Positions 1-8,637 of a DNA stretch of 64,000 nucleotides are shown piece by piece. The notes under the pieces were generated by a model, which was given only the letters and a program-made list of their open reading frames with translations, was not told the DNA's origin and did not search any database. The position numbers and the translations under genes are program-made. Each line of letters opens with the position of its first letter. Within the stretch, counting starts at the first letter, position 1. The DNA is from an uncultured bacterium (GTDB lineage Bacteria; Bacillota; Clostridia; Christensenellales; HGM11417), in the NCBI GenBank assembly GCA_905215695.1, contig CAJMQN010000006.1:90483-154482 (forward strand), written 5' to 3'.

Positions 1-1
1 G

Positions 2-577
2 AACGGGTGCGGGTATGACGCGCGGAAATTCGGAAAGGAGTACGCGCTCCCGAATCAGGCGTTTTTCGTCATAGCGCTCGAGGGCTATCTCGACTGCCTC
101 GCGCGCGCGGGGAAGAGGGACGAAAAGCGCGAAACGCTGAAAGCATCCCTTATCGAACGCGCGGACGCGGCGTTTTGGCAGGAGCGGGAGGGAAGATACG
201 CGACCTATCTCACGGACGGGGAGCTTACGCACGGCGCGGAATACACGCAGGTACTCGCGGCGTATGCGGGAATCGCGCGCGGGGAGCGCAGGGAAAGGGT
301 GCTTTCTCTTCTGACCTCTTCGGACAACGGTCTTGTCGGACTTTCCCTGTCAAACTACCTCTATAAATACGACGTCCTGCTCTCCGAAGGGGGGAGATTC
401 CGTGACTTTGTCAGGGCGGAAATCGAACGGATTTGGGGAGACATGCTGTATTCGGGCGCGACGACCTTCTACGAGGTTCAGGAGGGCGCGGACGCATTCT
501 ATTATGCGGGTTCGCTCTGCCACGGCTGGAGCGCGCTTCCAGTGTATATCTACGGCAAATACGGTTTGGTAAAATAG
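2..577 (+). CDS. Alpha-L-rhamnosidase-like glycoside hydrolase (GH78-type), 3' part only
   Basis: The reading frame is open from the left edge, so the gene begins outside the window; 191 residues remain. They match the end of an (alpha/alpha)6-barrel rhamnosidase. The late signature (SGATTFYEV ... SLCHGWSALPVYI) lines up with NEGATSFWEE ... SLCHSWGASPVYL in the complete enzyme at 12460-14469. The catalytic acid region lies upstream and cannot be inspected. No signal peptide can be judged. It ends just before a strong terminator, so it is the last gene of its operon. The family trims terminal alpha-L-rhamnose from plant glycans and flavonoid glycosides; the substrate here is inferred from the family only. 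Confidence 0.8.
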   Translation, partial: NGCGYDARKFGKEYALPNQAFFVIALEGYLDCLARAGKRDEKRETLKASLIERADAAFWQEREGRYATYLTDGELTHGAEYTQVLAAYAGIARGERRERVLSLLTSSDNGLVGLSLSNYLYKYDVLLSEGGRFRDFVRAEIERIWGDMLYSGATTFYEVQEGADAFYYAGSLCHGWSALPVYIYGKYGLVK

Positions 578-581
578 AAGA

Positions 582-612
582 AGAGCGGCGGAACAACTCC
601 GCCGCTTTTTTT
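582..612 (+). terminator. Rho-independent terminator after the rhamnosidase
   Basis: Stem AGCGGCGG / CCGCCGCT with loop AACAACT, followed by a run of seven T. It lies 4 bp after the stop codon and abuts the 3' end of the convergent macrodomain gene. Confidence 0.85.
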
Positions 613-1381
613 ATGCCAAAATCAGTTTTTGGTAGATTTCTCGGTCGCTGTCGAGGAATACGTCAAAGATAACCCGAACTTTCCGCGGAACCTCAGCAAG
701 CCATTCCCGCACGGTGTCGAGGGCGAGCGCCGCGGCGTCCTCCTGCGGGTATCCGAACACGCCCGTCGAGATACAGCAGAAGGCGATGCTTGTAAGTCCC
801 ATTTCTTCCGCCTTGGCGAGGCAGGAGCGGTAACAGCTTTGGAGGTCTCTGCGGTTCTCGGGCGTGACATTTCCGCGGACGATCGGTCCCACCGTGTGGA
901 AGATGTAGCGCGAGGGGAGATTATACGCGGAAGTGACCCGAACTCCGCCGTTCTTTTCGAGCCTGCCCTTCATCATCTTGTCGCAGTCCAACCGCACCTG
1001 CACGCCCGCAAAGGAGTGAATCACGTTGTCGATGCAGTTGTGCAGTGGCTGAAAACAGCCGAGCAGAGCGGCGTTGCAGGCGTTGACGATAGCCTCCGCG
1101 TTGAGCCGCGCAATGTCTCCCTGCCAGAGCGCGATTCCGTCCTGATACTCGAGACTGTTAACATCCATAATACCCCGCTTTTGGGTGAGGTCAGAGAGGT
1201 AGCGGTCCTGCAAACGCAGAAATTCCTCGGAGACAGGCGCGGGGGGACGCAGGTTGCAGAGTGCGCGGAAAAGCTCCGGCTTTCCCCCCGAATGCGGCAG
1301 AAAATAGGAATTCCACCCCTCGGCTTGCAGAATTTCAATCAGTCTGTCCAAAATTCGGTCGGTTTCATATTCGGTCGGCAT
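611..1381 (-). CDS. Zinc-type macrodomain protein, protein-ADP-ribose hydrolase
   Basis: 256 residues. An N-terminal helical extension of about 75 residues precedes a macrodomain. The ADP-ribose pocket motifs are visible: GDIARLNAEAIVNACN near 88-103 and STGVFGYP in the phosphate loop. Between them GCFQPLHNC (C109, H114, C116) followed by IDNVIH is the zinc signature of the Zn-macro class found beside SirTM sirtuins. That class removes ADP-ribose that the partner sirtuin adds to protein. The start overlaps the sirtuin stop by 17 bp, so the two are translationally coupled. Last gene of a three-gene minus-strand operon. Family assignment is firm; the target protein is unknown. Confidence 0.9.
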   Translation of the reverse strand: MPTEYETDRILDRLIEILQAEGWNSYFLPHSGGKPELFRALCNLRPPAPVSEEFLRLQDRYLSDLTQKRGIMDVNSLEYQDGIALWQGDIARLNAEAIVNACNAALLGCFQPLHNCIDNVIHSFAGVQVRLDCDKMMKGRLEKNGGVRVTSAYNLPSRYIFHTVGPIVRGNVTPENRRDLQSCYRSCLAKAEEMGLTSIAFCCISTGVFGYPQEDAAALALDTVREWLAEVPRKVRVIFDVFLDSDREIYQKLILA

Positions 1382-2207
1382 GAAACACCTCGTTCATATT
1401 TTCCGAAAATGAGATTGTCCGCTCCCGCGTCTCGGGAAACCCTTCCGGTGCGTCCCGATTACAGCGTATGAGTGTCGCGTTCTCATTTTCATAGGTCATC
1501 TGTTCAAAGGGAAACCTGATGATGCCGGGGGTGTTGAATCCGACTCCGAGTTCGAGAAAGACCGTGCGCCCCTTTGCCGCCCGCCCAAGAAAATCTTCGT
1601 ATCTATCCCGCATGCGCCGCCAGTCCGCGTTTTCCACGAAAAAGGCGTCCTTTCGGATATGGATTTCCATTTCTTCGCCGCAGACGGGGCATAGGGGAAT
1701 CAGTTCCGAGGGAATCCGATAGTCTAGCGTCCTGCTCGCCATTTCCCTGACAAGTCCTTCGTCGGCGTAGAGTCGGTCGTGGCATCCCTTCGCGCACTGT
1801 AAAAATCCGTAATTGCCCTGCACCTCGAAGATTTTTGAGGAATCGAATCCCGCCTTTTCGAATTGGCTCTCGACATTGGTGGTGACGACGAAGTGCTCCC
1901 GCTCTTCAAAGAGGGAAAATAACCTGCGGTAGAGAGGCGAGGCGGGCTCTTCGAATCGGTTGACGAGGATATGGCGGGCGTGGTGCGCCCAACGCTCTTC
2001 CGAACTTCGGAAGGGATAGAACATGCCCGCATACATATCGGTTATCCCGTATTTCTCTTTATAATCCGAAAAATACCTTTCAAAACGTGCGCCGCCGTAG
2101 TCGAGTCCTGCGGCGGCAGAAAGTCCCGCACCGCCGCCCAAGAGGACAAAATCCGCTTGCGCGAGCGCATTCCGCGCCATTTCAAGTCTTTTCTCGAAGG
2201 GGAGCAT
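1365..2207 (-). CDS. SirTM-type sirtuin, protein ADP-ribosyltransferase
   Basis: 280 residues with the sirtuin NAD fold: GGGAGLSAAAGLDYGG (24-39) and TTNVE (109-113). Where deacetylase sirtuins have the catalytic His this protein has Gln130 (EVQGNYG), as expected for class M sirtuins, which ADP-ribosylate protein rather than deacetylate it. Cys138/Cys142 and a later CPVCG form the structural zinc site. Gene order YwnB-like, sirtuin, macrodomain with 6-bp spacing and then overlap indicates one transcript. In known SirTM operons the target is a lipoylated GcvH-like protein encoded alongside with a lipoate ligase; neither is present here, so the substrate must be elsewhere or different. Confidence 0.88.
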   Translation of the reverse strand: MLPFEKRLEMARNALAQADFVLLGGGAGLSAAAGLDYGGARFERYFSDYKEKYGITDMYAGMFYPFRSSEERWAHHARHILVNRFEEPASPLYRRLFSLFEEREHFVVTTNVESQFEKAGFDSSKIFEVQGNYGFLQCAKGCHDRLYADEGLVREMASRTLDYRIPSELIPLCPVCGEEMEIHIRKDAFFVENADWRRMRDRYEDFLGRAAKGRTVFLELGVGFNTPGIIRFPFEQMTYENENATLIRCNRDAPEGFPETRERTISFSENMNEVFHADRI

Positions 2208-2213
2208 ACCGAT

Positions 2214-2848
2214 TTATTCTCCGATCACCGAAAACCGTTTGCCGTCGTGTTTTCCGCTTTCTGCCTCGTCAATCATGGCAACGGCGTAATCCGCATAGCT
2301 GATTGCGCTCAATCCCCGAGCGTTTTCAAAGTATTCTTCCCCGCCCGAAAGATACCTGCCTGTCCGCGCGCCCTCCGCCCGGAAGTCTGCGGCGGGGGAA
2401 AGATAGGTCCATTTCACATCCCTGCGCTCGCGGAGCATATCGAGCGCACTACGCATACTTTCTGCAAGAGGCTTATAGGCTTCGGGAAAACTCGGAAGTT
2501 CCATGAGCATTTTTGCATGTGCGGGATTGACGAAAAGACTGCCCGCACCGCCCACGACGAGCAGCCGGGTTTCCGTTCCCGAAAGCGCGTCGCAGAGGTG
2601 CATAAGCGAAGTCGTGTGTTGGGGGAGCGTCTCTTCCGTCCAGGCGCCGAACGCATCGATCACGGCGTCGAATCCCTGCAAGTCCTCCCGGGTCAGCGCA
2701 AAAAGGCTTTGACAATTTTCTTTGCGCCGAGTGCAAGCTCTGCTTCCGCATTCCGCACAAAACCTGTCACCTCGTGTCCCCGGGACAATGCCTCGCTCAC
2801 AAGAAGGCGCCCTTGCTTTCCCGCCGCACATACCACTGCAATCTTCAT
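2214..2848 (-). pseudogene. NAD(P)-binding YwnB/NmrA-like protein, one frameshift
   Basis: A strong site TAGGAGG lies upstream of ATG at 2848. That frame reads MKIAVVCAAGKQGRLLVSEA, a Rossmann start, then hits a stop after about 53 residues. The rest (ALTREDLQGFDAVIDAFG ...) continues in another frame to 2214. One extra T in the coding-strand T5 run (plus-strand A5, 2700-2704) would rejoin them into a protein of about 211 residues. It belongs to the atypical short-chain dehydrogenase/NmrA group to which Bacillus YwnB belongs. It is first in the operon with the sirtuin and macrodomain genes and faces an Rrf2 regulator, like the ywnA-ywnB arrangement. Whether the shift is real or a base-calling error cannot be decided here. 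Confidence 0.8.
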
Positions 2849-2918
2849 ACTGTTGTTCCTCCTAAAAAAATTTAGTTGTAATCATTTCAATTATAACAAC
2901 AACATAGCATGGTTTTGT

Positions 2919-2937
2919 TGTAATGTCAAGTGTTACA
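2919..2937. promoter_or_regulatory. Putative Rrf2 operator upstream of the YwnB-sirtuin-macrodomain operon
   Basis: TGTAATGTCAAGTGTTACA, a palindrome with arms TGTAA / TTACA (extended GTTGTAA / TTACAAC at 2917-2939). A 19-bp site with the same first 11 and last 5 bases occurs upstream of the Rrf2 gene at 3444-3462. A weaker relative (GTTGTAAT ... TATAACAAC) is at 2875-2900, nearer the start codon. Role inferred from position and repetition. Confidence 0.6.
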
Positions 2938-2986
2938 ACAAAAAAATAAAAATTTCGGCGCTTCCGAAAGGGGAATGCCGAAACTT

Positions 2987-3418
2987 TCAGTTGTTTGCGA
3001 GAGGGGTTAGTTCGTCGAGAAGATTTTGAAGAGTGACCCCTTGAAGCTCGCGTTCCATGGCGGACTGCGCGTCCGCAAGGTGCGGAGTCAGCAAGTCATG
3101 CACATGTTTTCCCACAGGGCAGGCGGGGTTCGGGTTTTCATGGAAGTGGAAGAGCAAATCCTCCGCGCATCCCACCGCCCGGAAGATATCGAGCAAAGTG
3201 ATGTCCGCCGGGTCGCGGGCGAGCTTTGCGCCGCCGCTTCCCGCCGCGACTTCGACGAGCCCCGCGGCTTTCAGCGCACCGAGGGTGCGCCGGATGACAA
3301 CGGGGTTGACCTGTACGCTTGAGGCGATGAATTCCGAAGTGGTCTTATAGTTGTTCCCGAAAAACTGTACGGCAAGCAAGGTGTGAACCGCAACCGTAAA
3401 TCTCGATGCAATTTTCAT
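2987..3418 (-). CDS. Rrf2-family transcriptional regulator (YwnA-like)
   Basis: 143 residues from ATG at 3418 (MKIASRFTVAVHTLLA, the usual Rrf2 opening); an in-frame ATG 36 bp upstream would add an unlikely extension running into the operator. The winged helix lies at about 1-70, including VVIRRTLGALKAAGLVE. Only two cysteines occur in the dimerisation region (VGC, ACPVG), so the three-Cys iron-sulfur motif of IscR/NsrR is absent. It sits upstream of the YwnB-like gene in the same orientation, and both start regions share a 19-bp palindrome. Inferred role: autoregulated repressor of the operon at 611-2848, possibly responding to redox or electrophile stress. Confidence 0.87.
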   Translation of the reverse strand: MKIASRFTVAVHTLLAVQFFGNNYKTTSEFIASSVQVNPVVIRRTLGALKAAGLVEVAAGSGGAKLARDPADITLLDIFRAVGCAEDLLFHFHENPNPACPVGKHVHDLLTPHLADAQSAMERELQGVTLQNLLDELTPLANN

Positions 3419-3430
3419 ATCTGATATTAT

Positions 3431-3462
3431 ACACGTACATACGTGTAATGTCAACGATTACA
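3431..3462. promoter_or_regulatory. Operator region of the Rrf2 gene
   Basis: Two overlapping palindromes: ACACGTACATACGTGT (3431-3446, 7-bp arms, 2-bp spacer) and TGTAATGTCAACGATTACA (3444-3462). The second shares TGTAATGTCAA and TTACA with the site at 2919-2937. They lie 13-44 bp upstream of the Rrf2 start codon and touch the 3' end of the upstream permease gene. Confidence 0.55.
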
Positions 3463-4945
3463 ACGGGAGGTCTTTTTTCTCGAACCGAACCACGGAGAGA
3501 ACATAGGCGATGATACCGATAACGGCGAGGATTCCGAGTTTCCAAAGCCAGGTGAGAGAACCTGCGAGAATGGATGCGCTGTCAAAGAGGGAGATGAGCG
3601 TAACATAGTTAAAGTAGTTCATCGCCTCGATGCGGATTGCGCTTGGAATAACGTGAGAACCGAAGAGTCCGAGTATGGTTGCAACGAGGAAGAACATGGA
3701 CAGACCTCCTCCCACGCCCATGGATTCCTTGCTCCGGTTGAACCAAGCGGACGCGAGGAAACAGATGCCTGAGATTGCAAACATGGTCACAAATGCCCCG
3801 AGATTAAAAAGAATAAGTTGTCCGTAGGTGATCGTGACGACACTTGTGTCAATGGTCGCGAGACAGACGATTCCGGTCAGTGTAGTAAACGAGAACATGG
3901 CGAGGAGGGAGAGAATGAGAAAACTCATCTGTGTGAGGGTGACCTGTCTGCGCTTGGTGGGAGTGGAGAGCACGTACGCCATGGAGCCGGAATCCACCTG
4001 TCCCGCAATGAGATTGTTTGCGACCATGATCGTATAGACAATGGGAAGAAGCAGACCTGCCATCTTGAAAAAGATAGAACCGACGATGAGCCCGAACATA
4101 TCGAGGTCTTTGATTTCAACGAGAGAATTCTGCACATTTTCGGGGAGCTCATCGAGCATGTTTTTGGAGAGCCGTTCGATGAGCGCGGCGGTGTCCTGCT
4201 GAGGGTCGAGTGAAAGCTCGGCACGGAAACTCAGGATTGCGCTCCGCGCCTCTGCCGATATTTCTTCGGCGGTATATAGGAGACCTTCCTTCTCCAACTC
4301 GGGAGGCATTTGTTCCCCGAGCATGTCGGAGATGAACCTTGTCGCAAAAAAATCGGCATTATCTTCGGAGGTCACAAACTGTTCGATCGCAGTGGCGATG
4401 AGCATCTTTGCCTGTTCGGCGGACTCCTCGCCGTACTCGGCGAGCACCTGGTCATAGACCTCCGCGGCGACGCCATCGAGCACGTATTCGGTACGCTTCT
4501 CGTCGGAAAGGTCGTTCCCGTTTGAGAGATAGTATTCGATAAGAGAATCGACGACATTCCGTTCCAATCCGGTCGCGGCGCATACTTTTTGACGCGCGGT
4601 TTCGTCCGAATCTCCCGTGTCCACGCTTGCCGCGTATGTACCGGTTATCATTTCATAATTGTCACCCGTGCCCGCGAGCAGGGCGTCGAGACCGGCGCGC
4701 TTCTCTTCGTAGCCGGAGAGGGCGGTCCGGGTCATGTCATAGTAGGTCATGGCGTTCTTGTCGATTTCGGAATTGACGTAACTGTCCGTGAACATGTCAA
4801 CCATGGAATTTCGTATTTCGCTCGCGTCCGAATTTCCCATGATGAGGAGAATGGCGGCGAGCATGAAACAGGTCGCAAAGGTCACAAGTGACCAAATGAG
4901 AATATTTGCCTTGCAGGACTGTTTGAAAAGCGGTTTACTGAACAT
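3458..4945 (-). CDS. ABC-2 type exporter permease
   Basis: 495 residues. One membrane helix near 15-37, then a soluble external domain of about 240 residues rich in Glu and Asp, then five to six membrane helices from about 285 to the C terminus. This matches ABC-2 permeases with a large extracytoplasmic loop. Its start overlaps the 3' end of the upstream ATPase gene by 11 bp. It is the last gene of ATPase-ATPase-permease. Neighbouring ATPases and a divergent TetR suggest export of a toxic compound or antimicrobial; the substrate cannot be told. Confidence 0.85.
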   Translation of the reverse strand: MFSKPLFKQSCKANILIWSLVTFATCFMLAAILLIMGNSDASEIRNSMVDMFTDSYVNSEIDKNAMTYYDMTRTALSGYEEKRAGLDALLAGTGDNYEMITGTYAASVDTGDSDETARQKVCAATGLERNVVDSLIEYYLSNGNDLSDEKRTEYVLDGVAAEVYDQVLAEYGEESAEQAKMLIATAIEQFVTSEDNADFFATRFISDMLGEQMPPELEKEGLLYTAEEISAEARSAILSFRAELSLDPQQDTAALIERLSKNMLDELPENVQNSLVEIKDLDMFGLIVGSIFFKMAGLLLPIVYTIMVANNLIAGQVDSGSMAYVLSTPTKRRQVTLTQMSFLILSLLAMFSFTTLTGIVCLATIDTSVVTITYGQLILFNLGAFVTMFAISGICFLASAWFNRSKESMGVGGGLSMFFLVATILGLFGSHVIPSAIRIEAMNYFNYVTLISLFDSASILAGSLTWLWKLGILAVIGIIAYVLSVVRFEKKDLPL

Positions 4946-5846
4946 TTTTTTTGAGCTCCTTTTCTCTCAAGAGTTTGTCTTTGAAGTATTTTTCAAGTGT
5001 GAACTTGACCTCTGCGATAAATTTGACGTCCAATGCCAAGAGGTCCGAAAAGAGTTTCCCGATATCCGTGCGGGGGAGGGAGATTGTGACCTGACAATAT
5101 TCGGGCTGTTCCCGCAAGACGGCATATCCTTTTTTTCGGAATGTGAGGTAGTCCTCACGGTTGCGGAACTCGATTTTGAAATCGACAAAAGGACGGTTTC
5201 GTATGGCGTCTGTGACGGCGACATCGTCGATTCTGCCGCGGTTGATGAGCGCAACGCGGTCGCAGGTCGCCTCAAGTTCCTCGAACATGTGACTGCTCAT
5301 GAGTACGGTCTTGCCCCGTGAATGAACCTCTCGTATGATGTCGAGGAACGCCGCCCGCATGAGGGGATCAAGTCCCGTGGTGGGTTCGTCGAGAATGACG
5401 ATTTCGGGGTCAGCCATGAGCGCCTCGACCAGTGCGGTCTTTTGTTTCATGCCCTTGCTCATGCGCCGCAGGTTTGCGGAGGGGTCGAGCTGAAGCCGCT
5501 CAATGAGTTCGTTTGCATACTTCATGTCCGTTACGCCGAGGAACTCGGCTTGAGATTTCAGGAACTCCGTTCCCGTGGCGAGGTCGGGAAAAGCGATTTC
5601 CCCGGGGACATAGCCGATATGTCTTTTGATTTCGCTTGCGTCTCGCCAAGCGTCAAGTCCCTTGACCCGCACGTGCCCCGCGTCCGGTTTCAAAAACCCC
5701 ATGATATGCCGAATGGTTGTCGTCTTTCCCGCGCCGTTGGTGCCGACGAACCCGAACATTTCGCCCTCTCGGATACCGAGGCTTACGTCAAAAACGCCGC
5801 GTCCGTCGCCGTAGTCCTTGGTCAGTTTATCGATTTCTATCTGCAT
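4935..5846 (-). CDS. ABC exporter ATP-binding protein (second ATPase)
   Basis: 303 residues. Walker A is GTNGAGKTTT, the signature is RRMSKGMKQK (degenerate, SKGMK rather than LSGGQ), Walker B is IVILDEPTTGLDP and the switch His is in SSHMFEE. The C-terminal 90 residues are the extension common in CcmA/YhaQ-type ATPases. It overlaps the preceding ATPase gene by 10 bp. It is closely similar to that gene (both begin with LTKDYG-GRGVFDV), so the pair probably arose by duplication and forms a heterodimer over the permease. Confidence 0.92.
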   Translation of the reverse strand: MQIEIDKLTKDYGDGRGVFDVSLGIREGEMFGFVGTNGAGKTTTIRHIMGFLKPDAGHVRVKGLDAWRDASEIKRHIGYVPGEIAFPDLATGTEFLKSQAEFLGVTDMKYANELIERLQLDPSANLRRMSKGMKQKTALVEALMADPEIVILDEPTTGLDPLMRAAFLDIIREVHSRGKTVLMSSHMFEELEATCDRVALINRGRIDDVAVTDAIRNRPFVDFKIEFRNREDYLTFRKKGYAVLREQPEYCQVTISLPRTDIGKLFSDLLALDVKFIAEVKFTLEKYFKDKLLREKELKKNVQ

Positions 5847-6772
5847 GACAGCGCACCTCCGAAGTCCTTTTCTTCCCGGTAATAGCTCATAAAATAATCC
5901 TCGAGAGTTTCTTTTCTGTGCCGGAAATCCCGGAGTTCTGCGCCCGCGGCGGCGCGCACAAGCGCATTGATATTGCTGTCGTCCACATTGACAAGCAGGG
6001 TAAGCGCATTTTCGTCGGCATCCGCGACGGAGAAGTCCCGGCAGTCTGCGTACTTTGTTCGGAATGTTTCATATGAAGTTCTATTCCGGAAACCGAGCTC
6101 GTAATTCTTGTTGGATTTGTGCCGCAGGTCGTCTGCGATAAATTCGGAAACAATGCGTCCGTCCTTGATGATGGCAATGCGGTCGCAGGTCGTGTCCACT
6201 TCAGTGAAAATGTGGCTCGAGAGGAGAACGGTTTTGCCCCGCGCCTTCTCCCGTCGCACGAATTCGATAAAAATTTCTTGCATGACAGGGTCAAGACCGC
6301 TTGTAGGCTCGTCGAGAATGAGAATGTCAGGGTCGTGCATAAACGCCGCGACAACGGCGAGTTTTCGCTTGACGCCCAAGCTCATGCGCTTTGTCTCTCC
6401 CGACGGGTCGAGTTCAAAGAGTTCGATGAGCTCATCGATTTGGGCGTCGCAGTCATGTTTCCGAAGCCCTTTCATCATGTCAAGGAATTCCCAACCCGTA
6501 AGTCCTGCGGGGAGCGCGATTTCGCCGGGAAGATAACCGACCCGGTCCATCACTTCCGCATAGTGGGGGAAACTTTCCTTTCCGAAGAGCGTAACGCTTC
6601 CCGCGTCGGGTTTTGAAAACCCCATCAGGTGCCGAATTGTAGTGGACTTTCCCGCGCCGTTCGGACCCAAGAATCCGAACACTTCACCCTCGTTGACCTC
6701 GAAGTTTACGTCGAAAACACCGCGCCCGTGTCCGTAGTCCTTGGTCAGGCATTCTACGCCGATCTGTTTCAA
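5837..6772 (-). CDS. ABC exporter ATP-binding protein (first ATPase)
   Basis: 311 residues with Walker A GPNGAGKSTT, signature RMSLGVKRK, Walker B ILILDEPTSGLDP and SSHIFTE. First gene of the minus-strand exporter operon and divergent from TetR across 143 bp. AAAGGAGG lies just upstream of the start. Conserved residues needed for ATP hydrolysis are all present. Confidence 0.92.
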   Translation of the reverse strand: MKQIGVECLTKDYGHGRGVFDVNFEVNEGEVFGFLGPNGAGKSTTIRHLMGFSKPDAGSVTLFGKESFPHYAEVMDRVGYLPGEIALPAGLTGWEFLDMMKGLRKHDCDAQIDELIELFELDPSGETKRMSLGVKRKLAVVAAFMHDPDILILDEPTSGLDPVMQEIFIEFVRREKARGKTVLLSSHIFTEVDTTCDRIAIIKDGRIVSEFIADDLRHKSNKNYELGFRNRTSYETFRTKYADCRDFSVADADENALTLLVNVDDSNINALVRAAAGAELRDFRHRKETLEDYFMSYYREEKDFGGALSCR

Positions 6773-6811
6773 TATGTAGAACCTCCTTTTTGGAACAAAA
6801 TAGTTTTTAGC

Positions 6812-6845
6812 TTTACACTTGTATAATTATATGCTATACTGTAAA
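6812..6845. promoter_or_regulatory. Inverted repeat between exporter operon and TetR gene
   Basis: TTTACA...GTATA and TATAC-TGTAAA form an imperfect 34-bp inverted repeat in an AT-rich stretch between the divergent genes. It is the natural place for a TetR dimer site and contains candidate -10 boxes for both directions. Function inferred from position. Confidence 0.45.
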
Positions 6846-6915
6846 AAACGAAACGAAAAACGCGCATACATGCGCGGGGAAGTGTTTGAAAAGCATACAG
6901 AGGAGGCATTTTTGT

Positions 6916-7527
6916 ATGGAAAAGGAGCGCAGAGAGGACGTCCGTATCTTTAAGACAAAGCGGGACCTTCGGGCTGCGATGCTCCGGCTGTTGGAACGGG
7001 AAAGTTTCGGCAAGCTCAGCGTAAGTGATATCTGCGCCGAAGCGATGGTCAACCGCATGACTTTCTATAAGCATTACCAGGACAAATATGATCTTTTGAA
7101 TGACCTGATATTGGAGGTCAAGCGTTCCATTGTGGCGCGCTGTGCCGAGACGGAACCCGGAGAAGCGATTGCGGAGGACCCTACGGGGTTTCTTTGCCGC
7201 ATGATTGAAGCCGTAGCGGACGAGTGCTTGGAGCGCAAAAAGCTCATGACCTCGCTTGAAAACGACGAAGTAGTGCTCACTATGATTTCAACAACCATCG
7301 AAAAGGCGATGCGGGAGCTTTTGACCGCGCTTGACCGAAGGTACCCGCTCCGATACCCGATCGACGCCTTGGCGGCGGCGGTGACGGGAGCGGCGTCCTT
7401 TCTCATTCGGTTTTGGCTCAATCATCAGCCCGAGAAATCAAAAGAGACCTTCCTTCTCGAGACGGGGAACTTTTTTCGGGATCTCATGAAGGCGGACGTA
7501 CTCTTTCTTACTCCGCCGCAAATATAA
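6916..7527 (+). CDS. TetR-family transcriptional regulator
   Basis: 203 residues. The start at 6916 follows AGAGGAGG at a suitable distance; an upstream in-frame ATG lacks a good site. The helix-turn-helix is near 35-65 (SVSDICAEAMVNRMTFYKHY), followed by an all-helical ligand domain. Divergent from the exporter operon, so most likely its local repressor. The inducer is unknown. Confidence 0.88.
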   Translation: MEKERREDVRIFKTKRDLRAAMLRLLERESFGKLSVSDICAEAMVNRMTFYKHYQDKYDLLNDLILEVKRSIVARCAETEPGEAIAEDPTGFLCRMIEAVADECLERKKLMTSLENDEVVLTMISTTIEKAMRELLTALDRRYPLRYPIDALAAAVTGAASFLIRFWLNHQPEKSKETFLLETGNFFRDLMKADVLFLTPPQI

Positions 7528-7560
7528 AAAAAGCCTTCCCAAGGAGGGAAGGCTTTTTAA
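7526..7560. terminator. Bidirectional terminator between convergent genes
   Basis: AAAAAGCCTTCCC / GGGAAGGCTTTTT around a 5-base loop, with T tracts on both strands. Serves the TetR gene (plus) and the Gfo/Idh gene (minus). Confidence 0.9.
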
Positions 7561-7569
7561 TTTATTGGT

Positions 7570-8637
7570 TCAGCGAATTTCGACCTCTCTGCCCATACGC
7601 GCGGACTCGTAGGCGGACTCGAGAATCTTCATGAGCAAGACGCCGTCCTCGGCGGGCGCTTTGACGGGCGCGCCGGTACGGACTGCGTTTAAAAAGTCGT
7701 CAATCTCCGCGCGGAAGGCGTCGTCGATGTCGAGCGCGGGATTGGGAACAGGGGAAACGTCAACAAGATAGCCGTTCTGTTCGGAGTAGAGGGTAAGTTT
7801 CGGTTCAAATTCAATACCCCCTTTGTCCCCGTACAGCGCGACCTCGGCGGAATCCCGTCCGTTTAAGCAAAAACTTGTCTCGACAGAGAGCACTGCACCG
7901 TTGTCGAATCGGATCAACGCGGTTGCAAAGTCTTCGACATTGTTGACCGTTTCAGACTCCTCAGTTTCGGAAAGATATCCCTTTTGAGAGAGTTTGAGCC
8001 CCGAACGATTGCCAAGCTTGTCAAAGGTTGCGGCGGAGACCGAGAGGGGGCGGGGGTTGCCCATGAGGTAGCGCAGAAGGTCGATGACATGGACGCCGAG
8101 GTCGATGAGAGGACCGCCGCCCGAGCGGGATCTGTCCCCGAACCAACCGCCGGGATTGCCGTCCCTGCGGATATATTTCGCCTTTGCGAAATAGACCTCA
8201 CCCAGAGCGCCGGCTTCCGCAAAATCCTTGGCAAATGCGCAGTCGCGCCCGAACCGCCGCACGAATCCCATGGCGAGAATTTTACCGTTTCGCTCTGCGG
8301 CGCGCAACATTTCCTCGGCTTGCGCGGCGTCCGTCGCCATCGGCTTTTCACAGAGCACGTGCTTGCCCGCGTTGAGCGCGGCGATGACGCAGGGCGCATG
8401 CGCGCTGTTCCAGGTGCAGACGGAAACCGCATCCAGTTCGGGGAGCGCGCACATTTCTTCTGCGCTCGTAAAGAGCCGGGTGATTCCGTAGGCTTTGCCT
8501 TTTTCTTCGAGCCGTTTTTTGTCGATGTCGCAGAAGGCGTACAGTTCGGCGTTCGGGTTGGCGCGGTAGGCAGCGATATGCATCTGCGAAATTCCACCGA
8601 CGCCAATGATTCCGATTTTTAGCTTATCTTTCGTCAT
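7570..8637 (-). CDS. Gfo/Idh/MocA-family NAD(P)-dependent sugar oxidoreductase
   Basis: 355 residues from ATG at 8637. The Rossmann motif is GIIGVGGISQMH, CEKPMA follows near 95-100 and DLGVHVIDLL is in the substrate domain, where His and Asp are usual catalytic groups. The start overlaps the isomerase stop (ATGA), so the two are translated together. The pair is typical of inositol or keto-sugar interconversion; the exact substrate cannot be read from sequence. Confidence 0.9.
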   Translation of the reverse strand: MTKDKLKIGIIGVGGISQMHIAAYRANPNAELYAFCDIDKKRLEEKGKAYGITRLFTSAEEMCALPELDAVSVCTWNSAHAPCVIAALNAGKHVLCEKPMATDAAQAEEMLRAAERNGKILAMGFVRRFGRDCAFAKDFAEAGALGEVYFAKAKYIRRDGNPGGWFGDRSRSGGGPLIDLGVHVIDLLRYLMGNPRPLSVSAATFDKLGNRSGLKLSQKGYLSETEESETVNNVEDFATALIRFDNGAVLSVETSFCLNGRDSAEVALYGDKGGIEFEPKLTLYSEQNGYLVDVSPVPNPALDIDDAFRAEIDDFLNAVRTGAPVKAPAEDGVLLMKILESAYESARMGREVEIR

